From NCBI RefSeq assembly GCF_030551875.1, contig NZ_JAUOZU010000001.1:434001-498000 (forward strand): a stretch of 64,000 bases of DNA, written 5' to 3'. Of the stretch, positions 55,798 through 64,000 are shown piece after piece. This DNA comes from Fluviirhizobium alvei (lineage in GTDB: Bacteria > Pseudomonadota > Alphaproteobacteria > Rhizobiales > Rhizobiaceae). Below the pieces are notes generated by a model. It saw only the letters and a list, made by a program, of their open reading frames with translations, did not search any database and was not told the DNA's origin. The number at the start of each line of letters is the position of its first letter. Within the stretch, counting starts at the first letter, position 1. The position numbers were made by a program, and so were the translations under genes.

Positions 55798-56676
55798 ATG
55801 GCGAGTGCACACGGAAAGCAACACGATTATCACATCATCGATCCCAGCCCATGGCCGGTCCTGACCTCGCTCGGCGCCTTCGTGCTGATGTTCGGGCTTG
55901 TCAGCCTGTTCCGTTGGGTCCACGGTGCGGAATTCATGTTGTTCGGCGCCAATTTTTCAACCCCGTGGATCTTCGTGGTCGGCCTGGTTGTCACGCTCTA
56001 CGCAATGGGCGCCTGGTGGGCCGATACGATCAAGGAAGGGCATGAGGGCCATCATACCCGCGTGGTGTCGCTGCACCTGCGTTATGGCATGATCATGTTC
56101 ATCGCTTCGGAAGTGATGTTCTTCGTTGCCTGGTTCTGGGCCTTCTTCGACGCTTCGCTTTTCTCGGCCGAAGCCATCCAGGCCAGCCGCGTCGAGTTCA
56201 CCGGTGGCCAGTGGCCGCCGAAGGGCCTCGAGGTTCTCGATCCCTGGCATCTGCCGCTTTACAACACCGTGATCCTGCTGCTCTCTGGCACCACGGTCAC
56301 CTGGGCGCACCATGCGCTTCTGCACAATGACCGCAAGGGCATGATCCAGGGTCTGGTTCTGACCGTGCTGCTCGGCGTCCTGTTCTCCTTCGTTCAGGCC
56401 TACGAATATATGCATGCACCGTTCGCCTTCTCGGAATCGATCTACGGCGCCACCTTCTTCATGGCCACCGGCTTCCACGGCTTCCACGTGCTAGTCGGCA
56501 CCATCTTCCTGCTGGTCTGCCTGATCCGGGCTGCCGCGGGCGATTTCTCGCCGAAGGCCCATTTCGGCTTCGAAGCTGCCGCCTGGTACTGGCACTTTGT
56601 CGACGTCGTCTGGCTGTTCCTGTTCTTCTCCATCTATATCTGGGGTGGCTGGGGCGCGCCGCTGGCCCACGGCTGA
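55798..56676 (+). CDS. coxC: Cytochrome c oxidase subunit III
   Basis: A 292-residue protein with seven helices. YHIIDPSPWPVLTSLGAF at the start, GMIMFIASEVMFFVAWFWAFF and the C-terminal WYWHFVDVVWLFLFFSIYIWG are typical. It is the third core subunit of the aa3 oxidase. A ribosome site GGGGA lies before the ATG at 55798. A terminator follows. Confidence 0.97.
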   Translation: MASAHGKQHDYHIIDPSPWPVLTSLGAFVLMFGLVSLFRWVHGAEFMLFGANFSTPWIFVVGLVVTLYAMGAWWADTIKEGHEGHHTRVVSLHLRYGMIMFIASEVMFFVAWFWAFFDASLFSAEAIQASRVEFTGGQWPPKGLEVLDPWHLPLYNTVILLLSGTTVTWAHHALLHNDRKGMIQGLVLTVLLGVLFSFVQAYEYMHAPFAFSESIYGATFFMATGFHGFHVLVGTIFLLVCLIRAAAGDFSPKAHFGFEAAAWYWHFVDVVWLFLFFSIYIWGGWGAPLAHG

Positions 56677-56699
56677 TTTCCGTGGCATGACTATAGAGG

Positions 56700-56726
56700 G
56701 GGCGATCGCCAGCGATCGCCCTTTTT
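56700..56726 (+). terminator. Rho-independent terminator after coxC
   Basis: A perfect 10-bp stem GGGCGATCGC/GCGATCGCCC with a two-base loop and TTTTT. It ends the core cox transcript before the assembly genes. Confidence 0.92.
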
Positions 56727-56746
56727 CGTTTCCGGAAGGGAGAGCA

Positions 56747-57028
56747 ATGGATATTCAGAGCGAAGACGGCCCGACGGGCGGGCGCTATTTCACCGGCAAT
56801 CCCGGTCAGGAAGCGGAGATGACCTTTTCGCGTGCGTCTGCCAAGCTGATCATCATCGATCATACAGCCGTTCCCGATATCTATCGCGGCCAGGGCGTCG
56901 GTCAGGCGCTTGCTCAGCATGCTGTCGAGGCGGCGCGCGCGGGTGGCTGGAAGATCATTCCGCTCTGCCCTTTTTTCAAGGCGCAAGTGGGTCGTCACCC
57001 CGAATGGCGCGAGGTCATCAGCGGCTGA
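56747..57028 (+). CDS. YjdJ-type GNAT N-acetyltransferase
   Basis: A 93-residue protein, the small GNAT type. RYFTGNPGQEAEMTFSRASA, HTAVPDIYRGQGVGQALAQHAVEAARAGGWKIIPLCPFFKAQ contain the acetyl-CoA loop (RGQGVG) and a catalytic-site Cys. Substrate unknown. An AAGGGAGAG site precedes the ATG. It lies after the coxC terminator and before DUF983, so it sits within the oxidase region without an obvious part in it. Confidence 0.82.
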   Translation: MDIQSEDGPTGGRYFTGNPGQEAEMTFSRASAKLIIIDHTAVPDIYRGQGVGQALAQHAVEAARAGGWKIIPLCPFFKAQVGRHPEWREVISG

Positions 57029-57141
57029 ATGCTGAGTTGACTTGTGCGACAGTCCGCCGGGTTGCGATCGCCCGGCCTGTCATGCGAGGGTGACAAGGAA
57101 ACCGGCCGAACGACAGGAAGAGGTCGGATGCGAGGAATGAC

Positions 57142-57525
57142 ATGACAGATGACAAGGCGCTTTATCCGCCCGTCGACCCGGTCAAGGCCGGCATTACCGG
57201 TTGCTGCCCGCGCTGCGGCCAGGGCAAACTGTTCGACGGGTTGTTGACGATCAAGCCGCGCTGTTCCGCCTGCGGGCTCGATTATTCCTTCGCCGATTCG
57301 GGCGATGGTCCCGCCGTCTTCGTCATCATGATCATCGGCTTCATCGTCGTTGGTCTGGCGCTCTGGACCGAGATCAACCTCAATCCGCCGCTCTGGCTCC
57401 ATCTCATTCTGTGGATTCCGCTTGCGGTCGGTCTCAGCCTCTGGCTGCTGCGTGTGCTCAAGGCGCTGCTGATCGCCCTCCAGTATAGAAACAATGCCCG
57501 GCAGGGCGAGATCGATCGTGGCTGA
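57142..57525 (+). CDS. DUF983 family protein
   Basis: The protein has 127 residues. An N-terminal zinc ribbon-like part (GCCPRCGQGKLFDG, CSACGLDYSFADSGDGPAV) is followed by two membrane helices. It stands between coxC and surf1 in many alphaproteobacteria and is thought to be linked to oxidase assembly, but no reaction is known. Its stop overlaps the surf1 start (GTGGCTGA). Confidence 0.88.
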   Translation: MTDDKALYPPVDPVKAGITGCCPRCGQGKLFDGLLTIKPRCSACGLDYSFADSGDGPAVFVIMIIGFIVVGLALWTEINLNPPLWLHLILWIPLAVGLSLWLLRVLKALLIALQYRNNARQGEIDRG

Positions 57526-58252
57526 TTCCGGTTCGACAAAACGCAAGGTCGGCATCGGCACCTATCTCGTGCTGGCCATCGCCTTCCTCATCCTTGTCTC
57601 GCTTGGCACCTGGCAGGTCGAGCGCCTGCAGTGGAAGGAGGCGTTGATTACTAAGATGGAGGCGATGCGGCATGCCGCGCCGATCTCGCTCCATGCCCTC
57701 TCGCAGATGCCGAAGCCGGATCTGGAAGCCGAATATCGCCCGCTGACGGTCAGAGGGCGGTTCGATCATGCCGGCGAGCAATATTTCTATGCCACCCATG
57801 ACGGGCAGGTGGGCTACCATGTCTATACGCCGCTGATCATGGCGGAAGGCCGCGTTCTCTTCGTCAATCGCGGCTTCGTGCCTGAAGATCGGAAAGATCC
57901 CGCCAAGCGTGCCGAAGGTCAGATTGCGGGCGAGGTGGATGTGAAGGGGCTTTATCGACGCGAACTCGCGGAAAAACCGTCCTGGCTGGTGCCGGAGAAC
58001 GAACCGCAGAAGCGGCTCTATTTCTGGAAGGATCTTGCCGCCATGGCCAAGGCGGCCAATGTTCCGGAAGGGCGTCTCGAGCATTTCTTTCTTGATGCCG
58101 ATGCGACGCCCAACCCGGGTGGCTGGCCGAAGGGCGGCGTCACCCAGGTCGAGCTGCCGAACAATCATCTGAGCTATGCCGTCACCTGGTACGGGTTGGC
58201 TGCAACCCTTCTGGTCGTCTCGGTGCTGGCAATCCGCCGCAAAGCGCGATAG
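57518..58252 (+). CDS. SURF1 family cytochrome oxidase assembly protein
   Basis: A 244-residue protein with two membrane helices (about 17-35 and 220-238) around a periplasmic domain. LGTWQVERLQWKEALI, YRPLTVRGRFDH, VLFVNRGFVP and the C-terminal NNHLSYAVTWYGLA are the family motifs. It assists haem A insertion into subunit I. The GTG at 57518 overlaps the DUF983 gene by 8 bp. Confidence 0.93.
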   Translation: MADSGSTKRKVGIGTYLVLAIAFLILVSLGTWQVERLQWKEALITKMEAMRHAAPISLHALSQMPKPDLEAEYRPLTVRGRFDHAGEQYFYATHDGQVGYHVYTPLIMAEGRVLFVNRGFVPEDRKDPAKRAEGQIAGEVDVKGLYRRELAEKPSWLVPENEPQKRLYFWKDLAAMAKAANVPEGRLEHFFLDADATPNPGGWPKGGVTQVELPNNHLSYAVTWYGLAATLLVVSVLAIRRKAR

Positions 58253-58295
58253 AGCAATTGTCGAAAATCAATTCGACCCGCAGGAGGAAATTCGC

Positions 58296-58724
58296 ATGTA
58301 TATCGTCTCGTCAGTGTTGATCGCACTGGTCGCTCTCCTGCATGCCTATTTCCTCTATCTCGAAATGTTCGCCTGGACCAAGCCGGCAGGGCTCAAGGCG
58401 TTCCGCAACACGCCGGAGAAGGCGGAACTGACCAAGGTCCTCGCTGCCAATCAGGGGCTCTATAACGGTTTTCTCGTCGCCGGCCTCGTCTGGGCGCTCA
58501 TCGAAAGCCGCAGTTTCTTCGCCTTCGATCTCAAGCTGTTCTTCCTCTCCTGCGTCATCGTTGCCGCACTTTATGGCGCCTACAGCGTCTCCCGACGCAT
58601 CCTGATGATCCAGGGTCTGCCGGCAATCATCGCGCTCGGCCTTACTGTCGCCTTCGCCAATCCCTATCTGGATCTCGATTGCTGCGGCACAGCACCTTCG
58701 CCGCAGGTGACGACGAATTCATGA
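58296..58724 (+). CDS. DUF1304 membrane protein
   Basis: A 142-residue protein with four helices. [22 protein letters not shown] and [20 protein letters not shown] are DUF1304 motifs. The C-terminus is somewhat longer than typical members. An AGGAGG site lies before the ATG. It is 43 bp after surf1 and 4 bp before ispH. Function unknown. Confidence 0.85.
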   Translation: MYIVSSVLIALVALLHAYFLYLEMFAWTKPAGLKAFRNTPEKAELTKVLAANQGLYNGFLVAGLVWALIESRSFFAFDLKLFFLSCVIVAALYGAYSVSRRILMIQGLPAIIALGLTVAFANPYLDLDCCGTAPSPQVTTNS

Positions 58725-58728
58725 GGAT

Positions 58729-59724
58729 ATGATGACCAAATCGCCGCTCGCCATCCGTCTTTGCGCTCCGCGCGGCTTCTGCGCCGGGGTTGATCGCGCC
58801 ATCCAGATCGTCGTTCTGGCGCTCAAGGCCTATGGCGCGCCGGTCTATGTTCGCCACGAGATCGTGCATAACCGCTATGTGGTCGAGGGGCTTGAGGCCA
58901 AGGGCGCGATCTTTGTCGAGGAGCTCGACGAGATTCCGGAAGAACATCGCGCCCAGCCGGTCGTCTTTTCCGCGCATGGCGTGCCGAAATCGGTTCCCGC
59001 CGATGCGATTGCGCGCAATCTCTTCTATCTCGATGCCACTTGCCCGCTGGTGTCCAAGGTGCATAAGCAGGCGCTCCGTCACCAGCGGCTGGGTCGCCAT
59101 GTCATCCTCATCGGCCACGAAGGCCATCCCGAGGTCATCGGCACCATGGGCCAGCTGCCCGAAGGCGCCGTCTCGCTTGTCGACACGGTCGAGGATGCGG
59201 CTCGCTACATGCCGCCCGACCCGGACAAGCTCGGTTATGTCACCCAGACGACGCTGTCGGTCGAGGATAGCGAAGGGGTGATCGCCAAGCTCAAGGAGCG
59301 TTTTCCCAACTTGCAGGATCCGGCAGCCGAATCGATCTGCTATGCGACGACCAATCGCCAGGAGGCGGTCAAACTGGCAGCCCCCGGTTGCGATCTCTTC
59401 CTGATCGTCGGCGCGCCCAACTCCTCCAATTCCAAACGTCTGGTCGAAGTGGCGCTCAAATCCGGTGCCCGACAGGCTGTGCTTGTCCAGCGCGCCGCCG
59501 AGATCGACTGGGATGCCGTAGGCCCGCTCCGGACCGTTGGCCTGTCTGCCGGAGCATCGGCACCGGAAGTGATCGTCAACGAGATCATCGATGCCTTCCG
59601 CGACCGCTATGATGCGACCGTCGAGCTCGCCGAAATGGCCGAGGAAAACGAGCATTTCCCGGTCAACCGCGAACTCCGCCATATCGAACTCACCCACGAG
59701 GACATGGCCTGGGTGAACGGGTGA
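58729..59724 (+). CDS. ispH: 4-hydroxy-3-methylbut-2-enyl diphosphate reductase
   Basis: The protein has 331 residues. The three iron-sulphur Cys are in [28 protein letters not shown] and [11 protein letters not shown]-type regions ([11 protein letters not shown]); the substrate-binding [14 protein letters not shown] and NSSNS motifs are also present. It makes IPP and DMAPP in the last step of the MEP pathway. The ATG at 58729 is followed directly by a second one (58732). Confidence 0.97.
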   Translation: MMTKSPLAIRLCAPRGFCAGVDRAIQIVVLALKAYGAPVYVRHEIVHNRYVVEGLEAKGAIFVEELDEIPEEHRAQPVVFSAHGVPKSVPADAIARNLFYLDATCPLVSKVHKQALRHQRLGRHVILIGHEGHPEVIGTMGQLPEGAVSLVDTVEDAARYMPPDPDKLGYVTQTTLSVEDSEGVIAKLKERFPNLQDPAAESICYATTNRQEAVKLAAPGCDLFLIVGAPNSSNSKRLVEVALKSGARQAVLVQRAAEIDWDAVGPLRTVGLSAGASAPEVIVNEIIDAFRDRYDATVELAEMAEENEHFPVNRELRHIELTHEDMAWVNG

Positions 59725-59733
59725 AAGTGCGCC

Positions 59734-60288
59734 CTATGGGCTGTTGCCATCCATCGCAGCCCTGATCGTCGCCACCGGCAGGAACATTCGCAACGGGTTT
59801 GATGGCAGCGGCATGAACCCGTAGCTGGCGCAAAGCGCCTTACGCCGCGCCGTTCGGGCCTCATCCCCACAATCCAGCACATCGAGCATCACAACCGCGA
59901 TCCCGATCTGATCTGCGATCCGCGCGATGCGCTGCAGGCAATCGATCAGAAGGTCGCCGCCAAAGCCTTGGCCGCGGTAGCGCACGTCCCTTCCTATCAT
60001 GGAAATGAAAGCAGCTGGAATGAGCCCATGCCCGGGCCGGGTGCGGGCGAATTTCGCCGGCAGGTCGCGATAATCCACCGAATGGCTGTTGATGGCGTCG
60101 AAGCCCATGATGGTCCGGCTATCATCGGTCATCACATAGACCCGCAGATTGTCCGCCCGCGTCAGCTTGTTGGCCGTCTTCTGGAGGAAATTGTCGACCT
60201 TGTCGACCCCGGAGGCAAAACCGGTCCTGTCATGCCGAGAGGGGTCCAGCGCCTCAACCGTGTAGCGCCTCTCGCCTTCGTTCGACAT
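59734..60288 (-). CDS. TacT-like GNAT acetyltransferase toxin
   Basis: A 184-residue GNAT protein. FASGVDKVDNFLQKTANKLTRADNLRVYVM is the N-terminal strand pair of the TacT/AtaT toxins, RDVRYRGQGFGGDLLIDCLQRI the acetyl-CoA loop, and YGFMPLPSNPLRMF the C-terminal Tyr. Such toxins acetylate the amino group of charged tRNA. It starts on the last base of the antitoxin stop codon (TGATG), toxin second, as is usual. Confidence 0.88.
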   Translation of the reverse strand: MSNEGERRYTVEALDPSRHDRTGFASGVDKVDNFLQKTANKLTRADNLRVYVMTDDSRTIMGFDAINSHSVDYRDLPAKFARTRPGHGLIPAAFISMIGRDVRYRGQGFGGDLLIDCLQRIARIADQIGIAVVMLDVLDCGDEARTARRKALCASYGFMPLPSNPLRMFLPVATIRAAMDGNSP

Positions 60289-60596
60289 CAGCGCGAAACG
60301 ATGGTCTTGGTGTGCCGCGCGAACCCGGCCTTCAATCTGTCGGATGGCACTGGCGGATTGTCTAGCGCGCTGAAGAAGGCCTCATGGTCCGATGTTTCGA
60401 GAAAAGTCCGTTCATGGGCGGCAATGGTCTCAAGCGCAGACCGATAGGCGGCATTGATCGTAAAGGCCGTGTCATCGACGCCGGACAGGGCCGCCGCGCG
60501 TTGTATCGTTGCCTTGATCCGGGCCTTTGTCCTGAAATTCATGCGCGCATCATTGGGCTCGTCAATCGCAGCACAAATGTCATCGAAGCTTCGCAT
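60288..60596 (-). CDS. TacA-like DUF1778 antitoxin
   Basis: A 102-residue protein. [39 protein letters not shown] is a ribbon-helix-helix DUF1778 domain, and the C-terminal tail ([24 protein letters not shown]) is the toxin-binding part typical of TacA. It would neutralise the acetyltransferase and repress the pair. The ATG at 60596 has an AGAGG site. Confidence 0.88.
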   Translation of the reverse strand: MRSFDDICAAIDEPNDARMNFRTKARIKATIQRAAALSGVDDTAFTINAAYRSALETIAAHERTFLETSDHEAFFSALDNPPVPSDRLKAGFARHTKTIVSR

Positions 60597-60764
60597 GGTC
60601 GTCACCTCTTTTTTCATATGTACGCTCAATTGCCGTACGAAACAAAACGCGAGCAGGAATATCCACGTGCGCATGAAATCCGGGCTTCGTGTCGTGGAGG
60701 GACTGGCACTTCGTCGCTGGTCGCGCTAGTCGTTGCCGCAACCGGAATAACAGGGATTCTCCTC

Positions 60765-61742
60765 GTGGCAGTCTATACCGATATTACAGAAGACGAACTC
60801 AAGGCGTTCCTGGCCGAGTATGATGCCGGCAACCTGATGTCCTACAAGGGCATCGCCGAGGGCGTCGAGAATTCCAATTTCCTGCTCCATACTGACAAGG
60901 CGCCCTATATCCTGACGCTTTATGAGAAGCGGGTGGATCGCAATGATCTGCCGTTCTTTCTCGGCCTGATGCAGCATCTGGCCGACCGCGGCCTGTCCTG
61001 CCCTCTGCCGGTTGCCCGCAAGGATGGTGCCCAGCTGGGCGAGCTTGCCGGCCGCCCTGCCGCGCTGATTTCCTTTCTGGAAGGCATGTGGCTGCGCAAG
61101 CCGGAAGCCCGCCATTGCCGTGATGTCGGCGAGGCCCTGGCGCGCATGCACCTGGCCGGCGAAGGTTTTGCGCTCAAACGGCGCAATGCCCTGTCGGTTT
61201 CCGGCTGGCGGCCACTCTGGGACCGGTCGGAAGATCGTGCCGATGAGGTCGAGACGGGCCTGAAGGCGGAAATTGCCACTGAGCTTGCCCATCTCGAAGC
61301 TCATTGGCCGCAGGATCTGCCGGCGGGTGTGATCCATGCCGATCTGTTCCCGGACAATGTCTTCTTCCTCGATGACAAGCTGTCTGGCCTGATCGACTTC
61401 TATTTCGCCTGCAACGATTTCCTCGCCTACGACCTGTCGATCTGCCTCAACGCCTGGTGCTTCGAGAAGGACTGGTCCTATAACATCACCAAGGGCATGG
61501 CGATGATCGAGGGCTATCAGTCGGTGCGTCCGCTTTCGGCCGCTGAAACACAGGCGCTGCCGCTGCTCTGCCGCGGTTCTGCAATGCGCTTCTTCCTCAC
61601 CCGCCTCTATGACTGGCTGATGACGCCGCCGGGTGCCATGGTGACGAAGAAGGATCCGCTCGAATATCTGCGCAAGCTCCGCTTCCATCAGGCGGTGGTG
61701 TCTCCGGCCGAATATGGCCTGATGGCTGGAGAGGGCGCATGA
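60765..61742 (+). CDS. thrB: Homoserine kinase
   Basis: A 325-residue protein of the choline-kinase-like ThrB type of rhizobia. [61 protein letters not shown] (catalytic loop with H-A-D and a D-F pair) and [13 protein letters not shown] identify it. It phosphorylates homoserine for threonine synthesis. The start is GTG at 60765, agreeing with the family length of about 320; the frame is open further upstream without support. It overlaps rnhA by 4 bp. Confidence 0.93.
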   Translation: MAVYTDITEDELKAFLAEYDAGNLMSYKGIAEGVENSNFLLHTDKAPYILTLYEKRVDRNDLPFFLGLMQHLADRGLSCPLPVARKDGAQLGELAGRPAALISFLEGMWLRKPEARHCRDVGEALARMHLAGEGFALKRRNALSVSGWRPLWDRSEDRADEVETGLKAEIATELAHLEAHWPQDLPAGVIHADLFPDNVFFLDDKLSGLIDFYFACNDFLAYDLSICLNAWCFEKDWSYNITKGMAMIEGYQSVRPLSAAETQALPLLCRGSAMRFFLTRLYDWLMTPPGAMVTKKDPLEYLRKLRFHQAVVSPAEYGLMAGEGA

Positions 61743-62179
61743 AGCATATAGATATCTTCACCGATGGCGCCTGTTCTGGCAATCCCGGGCCGGGCGGATG
61801 GGGCGCTATTCTCCGTTATGGCGAGATAGAGAAGGAACTGTCGGGCGGCGAGCCGGACACGACCAACAACCGCATGGAACTGATGGCGGCGATCGAGGCG
61901 CTGAGGGCGCTCAAGAGCCCGTGCGAGATCGATCTTTATACCGACAGCGCCTATGTGAAGGATGGTCTGTCGAAATGGATCTTCGGCTGGAAGAAAAACG
62001 GCTGGAAGACCGCCGACAAGAAGCCGGTCAAGAATGCCGAACTCTGGCAGGCGCTGGATGAGGCCCGCCAGGTGCACAAGGTGACGCTGCACTGGGTCAA
62101 GGGCCATGCCGGACATCCGGAAAACGAACGCTGCGACGAACTCGCGCGCCTGGCGATGGAACCCTACAAGCGGAAATAA
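61739..62179 (+). CDS. rnhA: Ribonuclease HI
   Basis: The protein has 146 residues. [51 protein letters not shown] and [20 protein letters not shown] carry the catalytic Asp, Glu, Asp and Asp residues. It degrades the RNA of RNA/DNA hybrids. The ATG overlaps the thrB stop (ATGA), the usual gene order in rhizobia. Confidence 0.97.
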   Translation: MKHIDIFTDGACSGNPGPGGWGAILRYGEIEKELSGGEPDTTNNRMELMAAIEALRALKSPCEIDLYTDSAYVKDGLSKWIFGWKKNGWKTADKKPVKNAELWQALDEARQVHKVTLHWVKGHAGHPENERCDELARLAMEPYKRK

Positions 62180-62266
62180 TTGGGCGAGCGTATAGCTTTG
62201 CACAAGCGGCGTCTTGCGACTGTCATGGACCTGTGCCTTCATAGGCGTGCATTTGGGGGCAGGTCC

Positions 62267-63217
62267 ATGAACAGCAAGTCCATTCTTCTTTCGCTTTTTC
62301 TCGCATCAGTCGCACTTCCGGCGGCAGCGACCGATCTCACGGTCATGAGTTTCAATATCTGGGGCGGCGGTGCCAATGCCGACAAACCGGTCGATGAAAC
62401 CGTCGCTGTCATCAAGGCGGTCAATCCGGATATCATCGGCATTCAGGAAACCAAGCCGGAACCCGATCCCTGCGACGCCGACAATTGCGTGCCGACCGGA
62501 AAATCGGTCGCCGCCGATATCGCCAAGGCGCTCGGCTATCATTATTACGACCAGTCGGCGTCCAACCCAGCCGTCTGGGCGAATGCCATTCTGAGCCGCT
62601 ATCCGATCGGCAAGGCTACCAAAAACGATCTCTGTGTCGAAATCGCAGTGGATGGGCGTAGGGTCGCAGCCTGTAATATCCATCTGACGGATTTTCCCTA
62701 TCAGCCCTATCAGCTGCTCAACATCGAGTACGGCCCGGCCCCGTTCCTGAAAACGGCGGCGGAGGCCGTCGAGGCGGCGAAAAAGGCGCGTGGCCCGGCG
62801 CTCGACCTCCTTGAGGCAGATCTCAAGGCTGTTTCGGGTTCGGATGCCGCCTTCATTTTCGGCGATTTCAACGAGCCATCGCATCTCGACTGGACGGAAG
62901 CTGCCGTCAAGGCCGGGCTGCAGCCGATGGTCGTTGCCTATCCGTCCACACTGCGGATCGAGAGCTGGGGATTTCACGATCTTTTCCGCACGGCCTGGCC
63001 GGATGTCGCCGCCAAGCCGGCCTTGACCTGGACACCGACGTCAGAACCGACCGCCAAGGATGACCATCACGACCGGATCGATTTCACCTTCGGTCGCGCG
63101 AAGAACCTCAAGGTTCTCTCCGCCGGCATCGTCGGCGAAAAGAAACCCGAGGCCGATATCGTCGTTACGCCCTGGCCGGCCGATCACCGGGCGACGATGG
63201 CGAAGGTGTCTTTCTGA
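62267..63217 (+). CDS. Secreted endonuclease/exonuclease/phosphatase family protein
   Basis: A 316-residue protein with a Sec signal (about 1-22, ending PAAAT). LTVMSFNIWGGG, IGIQETKPEPDP, IFGDFNEPSH and DHHDRIDFTF ... PADHRATMAKVSF give the Asn, Glu, Asp-x-Asn and His-Asp site of the EEP fold. Substrate could be phospholipid, phosphorylated sugars or nucleic acid. Four Cys in the mature part may be paired. It converges with and overlaps the EAL gene by 34 bp. Confidence 0.85.
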   Translation: MNSKSILLSLFLASVALPAAATDLTVMSFNIWGGGANADKPVDETVAVIKAVNPDIIGIQETKPEPDPCDADNCVPTGKSVAADIAKALGYHYYDQSASNPAVWANAILSRYPIGKATKNDLCVEIAVDGRRVAACNIHLTDFPYQPYQLLNIEYGPAPFLKTAAEAVEAAKKARGPALDLLEADLKAVSGSDAAFIFGDFNEPSHLDWTEAAVKAGLQPMVVAYPSTLRIESWGFHDLFRTAWPDVAAKPALTWTPTSEPTAKDDHHDRIDFTFGRAKNLKVLSAGIVGEKKPEADIVVTPWPADHRATMAKVSF

Positions 63218-64000
63218 TCCCTCGTCCGTCCCGCTTCTGAGGCTGCGGACTGACGGGCGATGGCCCGCAGCCTGGTCGCATAATTGGCCGGATCATCAGA
63301 AATTACCGAATAGGGTGCCGGCTTGCCGAGCAGGTAGCCCTGGGCATTGTCGCAACCCTCTTCCCGCAGGATGTTCATCTGATCGTAGGTTTCGATCCCT
63401 TCGGCCAGAACCGGAATGCCCAGGCTCTTGCCGAGCGCAAGCACGGCCCGGATGATCGAGCGCGCCTGCAGGCTTTCGGCAGCCTCATCCATGAAGGATT
63501 TGTCCAGCTTGATCTTGTCGAAGGGGAAGGCACGCAGCGTTTCCAGCGACGAATAGCCGGTGCCGAAATCATCCAGCGCAAAGGTCACGCCGAGTTTGCG
63601 GATCTGCTCGAGAATGGCAAGCGTTCGCGCCTTGTCGGCGATGATGGCCGATTCCGTGAGTTCCAGTTCGAGATAGTGCGGCGGCATCCCGGTTTCATCG
63701 AGAATATCGCTCACCAGTTTGGCAAGGTTCGGATGCAGGAACTGGATCGGCGACAGGTTGACGGCAACCTTGACCGGCGGGTCGCGGCGGGCGAACTGCT
63801 GGCAGGCTTCGCGTAGCGCCCATTCGCCGAGCTTGAGGATGAGGCCGTTTTCCTCGGCAAGCGGGATGAATTCCATCGGCGGCACAAGGCCGCGCTGCGG
63901 GTGGCGCCAGCGCAGCAGCGCTTCGTAGCCGGTGATTTCACCGGTCAGCACCGAACTCTGGACCTGATAGTGGAGTTCGAGTTCGTCGTTGGCGATGGCC
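63184..64000 (-). CDS. EAL-domain cyclic-di-GMP phosphodiesterase, 5' end outside window
   Basis: The frame is open to the window edge (ELELHYQVQSS upstream of the first GTG). The domain has the motifs ITGYEALLRW (EAL), VAVNLSPIQF, YLELELTESAI, FALDDFGTGYSSLETLRAFPFDKIKLDKSF and PVLAEGIETYDQ, so the metal-binding and catalytic Glu/Asp residues are present. It is predicted to hydrolyse c-di-GMP. GGDEF or sensor parts would be outside the window. Confidence 0.92.
   Translation of the reverse strand, partial: AIANDELELHYQVQSSVLTGEITGYEALLRWRHPQRGLVPPMEFIPLAEENGLILKLGEWALREACQQFARRDPPVKVAVNLSPIQFLHPNLAKLVSDILDETGMPPHYLELELTESAIIADKARTLAILEQIRKLGVTFALDDFGTGYSSLETLRAFPFDKIKLDKSFMDEAAESLQARSIIRAVLALGKSLGIPVLAEGIETYDQMNILREEGCDNAQGYLLGKPAPYSVISDDPANYATRLRAIARQSAASEAGRTRDQKDTFAIVAR

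Noticed and set aside
60637-60646. A single GAAACAAAA near the antitoxin start
   Set aside because: It is one copy without a tandem partner or third half-site; such a 7-mer is expected by chance.

Overview
The window looks like chromosome of a member of the Rhizobiales, most likely Rhizobiaceae. The codon use is GC-rich. A GSII-type glutamine synthetase (glnII) lies divergent to a small gstI/DUF2735 gene. The aa3 oxidase cluster has the order coxB-coxA-ctaB-coxF-ctaG-coxC-DUF983-surf1, followed by ispH, thrB and rnhA. Several small families typical of rhizobia are present (DUF1491, DUF1284, DUF1344, IalB, RT0821/Lpp0805). The genus cannot be fixed from sequence alone. Both ends cut genes: a histidine kinase on the left and an EAL-domain protein on the right.

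Left part (1-34.5 kb), the accessory-rich half. Seven paralogous secreted proteins (about 2.5, 7.9, 9.4, 13.8, 29.8, 31.9 and 33.3 kb) are scattered among ordinary genes. Six have a degenerate beta-helix N-terminal part, and all seven have an RTX-like C-terminal part ending in D-F plus hydrophobic residues, as expected for type I secretion; no exporter is encoded here. Between the first two sits a minus-strand unit: an OmpR-type response regulator, a PAS-PAS hybrid histidine kinase, then a single-domain haemoglobin. A direct repeat of GAAACAAnT with 9-bp phasing, usually with a further copy 32-33 bp downstream, lies about 45-60 bp before the starts of the globin, of three of these RTX genes and of a small membrane protein that precedes a fourth. 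A three-copy array lies in the region upstream of the response regulator. This looks like an undescribed regulon.

Around this are two chemoreceptors, mnmD with a divergent FAD oxidoreductase, and a dispersed but complete route from 5-hydroxyisourate to glyoxylate and urea: uraH, uraD, puuE, alc and allA in three separate places. There is also a YafY-type regulator with divergent targets, glnII with a sigma-54 promoter, an EF-hand protein, and an HxlR regulator divergent to an FMN reductase.

Middle (34.5-51 kb). A 269-bp structured intergenic element has perfect 32-bp terminal inverted repeats. A structured leader precedes a 43-residue membrane protein. Then come xseB and a histone-deacetylase-like hydrolase, bioY, fabI, a DnaJ-like protein, pdxH, a polysaccharide deacetylase, aroC-ribB followed by two tandem sulfotransferase-like genes, an unknown membrane protein, REP-like palindromes, tldD and ialB.

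Right part (51-64 kb). The complete aa3 cytochrome oxidase cluster has an exact FNR/FixK-type box just before coxB, suggesting repression at low oxygen. Next are ispH, a TacA/TacT-like toxin-antitoxin pair on the opposite strand, thrB, rnhA, a secreted endonuclease/phosphatase-family protein and the EAL protein.
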